The position numbers were made by a program, and so were the translations under genes. DNA of 7,464 nucleotides from Gammaproteobacteria bacterium. GTDB lineage: Bacteria; Pseudomonadota; Gammaproteobacteria; SZUA-152. The stretch is taken from the NCBI GenBank assembly GCA_030613605.1, contig JAUWLO010000098.1, positions 1 through 7,464 on the forward strand, read 5' to 3'. This document shows positions 6,574 to 7,464 of this stretch, piece after piece (the first letter of the stretch is position 1; the number at the start of each line of letters is the position of its first letter). The notes beneath the pieces are model-generated. The model did not search any database, was not told where the DNA came from, and saw only the letters and a program-made list of their open reading frames with translations.

Positions 6574-6867
6574 TTATTTTTTTATGTGTAACTTTGGATC
6601 CATGCGTTCATGCAATATTCTCACGACTAAAATTGACGTTGATAATCTTTTGTAGAAAATGACATGACTTTCATGCGGAAAGCGTAAATATTCAGGCAAG
6701 ATATCTTCAGCGGTGTGACGAATGTTTGGATTATCTGCTAGTAGTTTAATACATTCTTTTAGAGCTTCAAAGTAATGCTCTGTTTGTACTGCGCCAAAAC
6801 TATTTACTGAGTACGCAAGAATTCCTTCAACATCCCTGGCAGCTTCGTCCGTTAGTTGATATTTCAC
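6574..6867 (-). CDS. parE: ParE-type toxin, RelE/ParE superfamily
   Basis: A 97-aa toxin of the RelE/ParE superfamily, full length for the ParE branch. Characterised ParE proteins poison DNA gyrase and are neutralised by binding ParD; gyrase as target here is inferred from the family. The pattern fits well: an N-terminal strand and helix LTDEAARDVEGILAY (5-19), FG before a second helix (24-25), then ALKECIKLLADNPNIR (35-50), a DILPEYLRFPHESHVIFYKR core (55-74) and a final strand VVRILHERMD (81-90). The start is GTG at 6865-6867, in a GTGA overlap with the parD stop, and no strong ribosome site lies just upstream. This points to translation coupled to parD, which keeps antitoxin in excess. The stop is TAA after an A7 run. 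No inactivating change is visible, so the module is probably functional. Confidence 0.93.
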   Translation of the reverse strand: MKYQLTDEAARDVEGILAYSVNSFGAVQTEHYFEALKECIKLLADNPNIRHTAEDILPEYLRFPHESHVIFYKRLSTSILVVRILHERMDPKLHIKK

Positions 6868-7100
6868 CGTTTATTAGCTTTTACGTCATTCCAGATATCA
6901 TCCAGAGTTCGCTTTGAAATCCCACTTTTTTCGCCTTTTTTTAATGCCCTTACTAGAAGTTCGCGCTTATTTTGAGCGTCCTGATCCTGACGGATTAAGT
7001 CACGTACATAATCACTAGTATTACTGTATAAGCCACTTCCAACCTGGTCTTCAACCCATTCTTTCATTGGGTCTGGTAAAGAAACGTTCATGGTTGCCAT
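6864..7100 (-). CDS. parD: ParD-type antitoxin, ribbon-helix-helix
   Basis: A 78-aa antitoxin of the ParD (CopG-like) type. It should bind ParE through its C-terminal half and repress its own operon as a dimer through an N-terminal ribbon-helix-helix. The DNA-binding strand is MNVSLP (4-9), followed by helices PMKEWVEDQVGSG (11-23) and NTSDYVRDLIRQDQ (27-40). The acidic/basic C-terminal tail (RELLVRALKKGEKSG, then TLDDIWNDV) fits the toxin-wrapping part. I chose the ATG at 7100 because a near-perfect GGAGGTGAT lies at 7105-7113, with the GGAGG core 8 nt from the codon. A second ATG at 7091 is possible. The longer frame to 7139 reads through the ribosome site and is rejected. The stop TGA overlaps the parE GTG. 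Inverted repeats at 7123-7149 are the likely operator. Confidence 0.93.
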   Translation of the reverse strand: MATMNVSLPDPMKEWVEDQVGSGLYSNTSDYVRDLIRQDQDAQNKRELLVRALKKGEKSGISKRTLDDIWNDVKANKR

Positions 7101-7104
7101 AATT

Positions 7105-7113
7105 ATCACCTCC
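7105..7113 (-). promoter_or_regulatory. Strong ribosome binding site of parD
   Basis: On the minus strand this reads GGAGGTGAT, complementary to almost the whole anti-Shine-Dalgarno end of 16S rRNA. The GGAGG core is 8 nt from the ATG at 7100. It fixes the parD start and contrasts with the absence of a clear site before parE. Confidence 0.85.
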
Positions 7114-7122
7114 CCATGAAGT

Positions 7123-7149
7123 ATGGCATATATTGGCAATCATTGCCAT
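7123..7149. promoter_or_regulatory. Candidate ParD operator overlapping the parDE promoter
   Basis: Nested inverted repeats lie 23 bp upstream of the parD start. ATGGCA (7123-7128) pairs with TGCCAT (7144-7149), and within this GGCAAT-C-ATTGCC (7135-7147) is a perfect 6+1+6 palindrome. A further TTGCCA half-site occurs at 7094-7099 inside the start of parD. ParD proteins repress their own operons at such short palindromes, so this is a reasoned operator call. A -10-like CATACT (minus strand, 7120-7125) lies at its edge with a poor -35, so the operator would overlap the promoter. Confidence 0.55.
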
Positions 7150-7168
7150 TCGAGCTAGTTTTCTAAAC

Positions 7169-7226
7169 GTCGGCTTTGGCGGATCGTTTGTACATGCATG
7201 CAATAACACGAAAGTCCGGTTTGTGG
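7169..7226 (+). repeat. Degenerate dispersed repeat, copy E
   Basis: Contains GTCGGCTTTGGCGGATCG at its left end and AAAGTCCGGTTTGTGG at its right end, 3 bp closer together than in copy D. The middle is unrelated except in length. It lies 70 bp upstream of parD. A further partial motif, GAAAGCCGCCATT, follows at 7228-7240. Confidence 0.55.
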
Positions 7227-7259
7227 TGAAAGCCGCCATTTTCCCTTGGTAATGACACT

Positions 7260-7288
7260 GCTACAAATTAGTGCTACAAATTAGTGCT
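7260..7288. repeat. 13-bp tandem duplication
   Basis: GCTACAAATTAGT is present twice in direct succession (7260-7272 and 7273-7285), followed by a further GCT. The copies are identical, which indicates a recent duplication or an iterated site. Confidence 0.8.
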
Positions 7289-7318
7289 GTTTAACCATAG
7301 TGCCATCAACCTGATAAG

Positions 7319-7362
7319 TAGGTGCCATTCCGGCTTGCCCCCTTATTTTTGTGAGGCACCTA
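7319..7362. repeat. Inverted repeat with 28-bp loop
   Basis: TAGGTGCC (7319-7326) is the reverse complement of GGCACCTA (7355-7362). A related TAGTGCCAT occurs just before, at 7299-7307. No T-run follows on either side, so this is not a convincing terminator. It may be a relic of an insertion-sequence end, which I cannot identify. Confidence 0.45.
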
Positions 7363-7372
7363 ACAATATCCT

Positions 7373-7404
7373 ACAGATATGTGTTCATCTGCATTTATCT
7401 GTGG
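7373..7404. repeat. CAGAT-type 12-bp periodic repeat
   Basis: GTGTTCATCTGC is followed directly by ATTTATCTGTGG, two variants of one 12-bp unit (7381-7404). On the other strand this reads like CCACAGATNNATGCAGATGAAC. The preceding ACAGATA (7373-7379) forms a 7-bp inverted repeat with TATCTGT (7396-7402). Short arrays of this kind occur between genes in many bacteria; their role is unknown to me. Confidence 0.5.
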
Positions 7405-7464
7405 ACTTAGTTATTTTGATTTATAAGGTGAGGATTCGAGCAATAACTCACCATGATTTTTCAT

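Larger units (their letters stand above)
7150..7464. other. Gene-free right end with several short repeats
   Basis: No supportable gene. Apart from repeat copy E, the stretch holds a 13-bp tandem duplication (7260-7288), an inverted repeat TAGGTGCC/GGCACCTA (7319-7326 and 7355-7362) and a CAGAT-type repeat (7373-7404). At the very end a minus-strand frame, 7413-7464, reads MKNHGELLLESSPYKSK and then stops; it could be the C-terminus of a gene beyond the window or chance, and I do not call it as a CDS. Confidence 0.5.

Noticed and set aside
6400..6591. Plus-strand open frame of 63 codons between parE and the small membrane gene
   Set aside because: It covers repeat copy D and overlaps the end of parE on the other strand, with no ribosome site. 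The opposite strand is the more protein-like one.
7101..7139. Longer parD start at 7139
   Set aside because: It would translate through the near-perfect Shine-Dalgarno sequence at 7105-7113, and the extra residues do not fit the ribbon-helix-helix N-terminus.

Overview
The window looks like a piece of a gammaproteobacterial chromosome. This rests on the DUF2339/DUF3999 pair, a ParDE module of proteobacterial type and the intergenic repeats, and no phylogenetic marker gene is present to confirm it. All six protein-coding genes I can support lie on the minus strand, so transcription runs from right to left. They form three two-gene units separated by AT-rich intergenic DNA that carries repeats.

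Right part (about 6574-7149): a complete parDE type II toxin-antitoxin operon. The antitoxin gene comes first with a near-perfect Shine-Dalgarno sequence, and the toxin starts in a GTGA overlap. A cluster of TTGCCA/TGGCAA half-sites just upstream is a likely autoregulatory operator. Outside it (7150-7464) I find no gene. That stretch holds a degenerate dispersed repeat, a 13-bp tandem duplication, a long inverted repeat and a short CAGAT-type periodic repeat.

Middle part (5196-6311): a small two-membrane-segment protein (68 aa, TTG start) followed after 6 bp by a 300-aa multi-pass membrane protein. I recognise neither family. They look like a co-transcribed pair that may form one membrane complex, and they are the most obscure genes in the window.

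Left part (535-4673): a GC-richer operon encoding a 913-aa DUF2339 polytopic membrane protein and a 466-aa DUF3999 protein with a signal peptide and a C-terminal membrane anchor. The genes overlap by ATGA. The two families are known to occur side by side; their biochemical role is not established. A candidate sigma-70 promoter at 4894-4923 would give a leader of about 210 nt containing several inverted repeats, some of which are mutually exclusive.

The gene-free ends and gaps (1-534, 4674-5195, 6312-6573, 7150-7464) hold two kinds of repeat. One is a MITE-like 219-bp element (206-424) with perfect 18-bp terminal inverted repeats. The other is a family of six degenerate units of about 55 bp related to TGTCTGCTTTGGGTCG...AAGGTCCGTTTTGTGG, several of which align without gaps and two pairs of which converge. 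I see no defence island, CRISPR array, tRNA or rRNA. The best candidates for something undescribed are the 68-aa/300-aa membrane pair and the repeat family.
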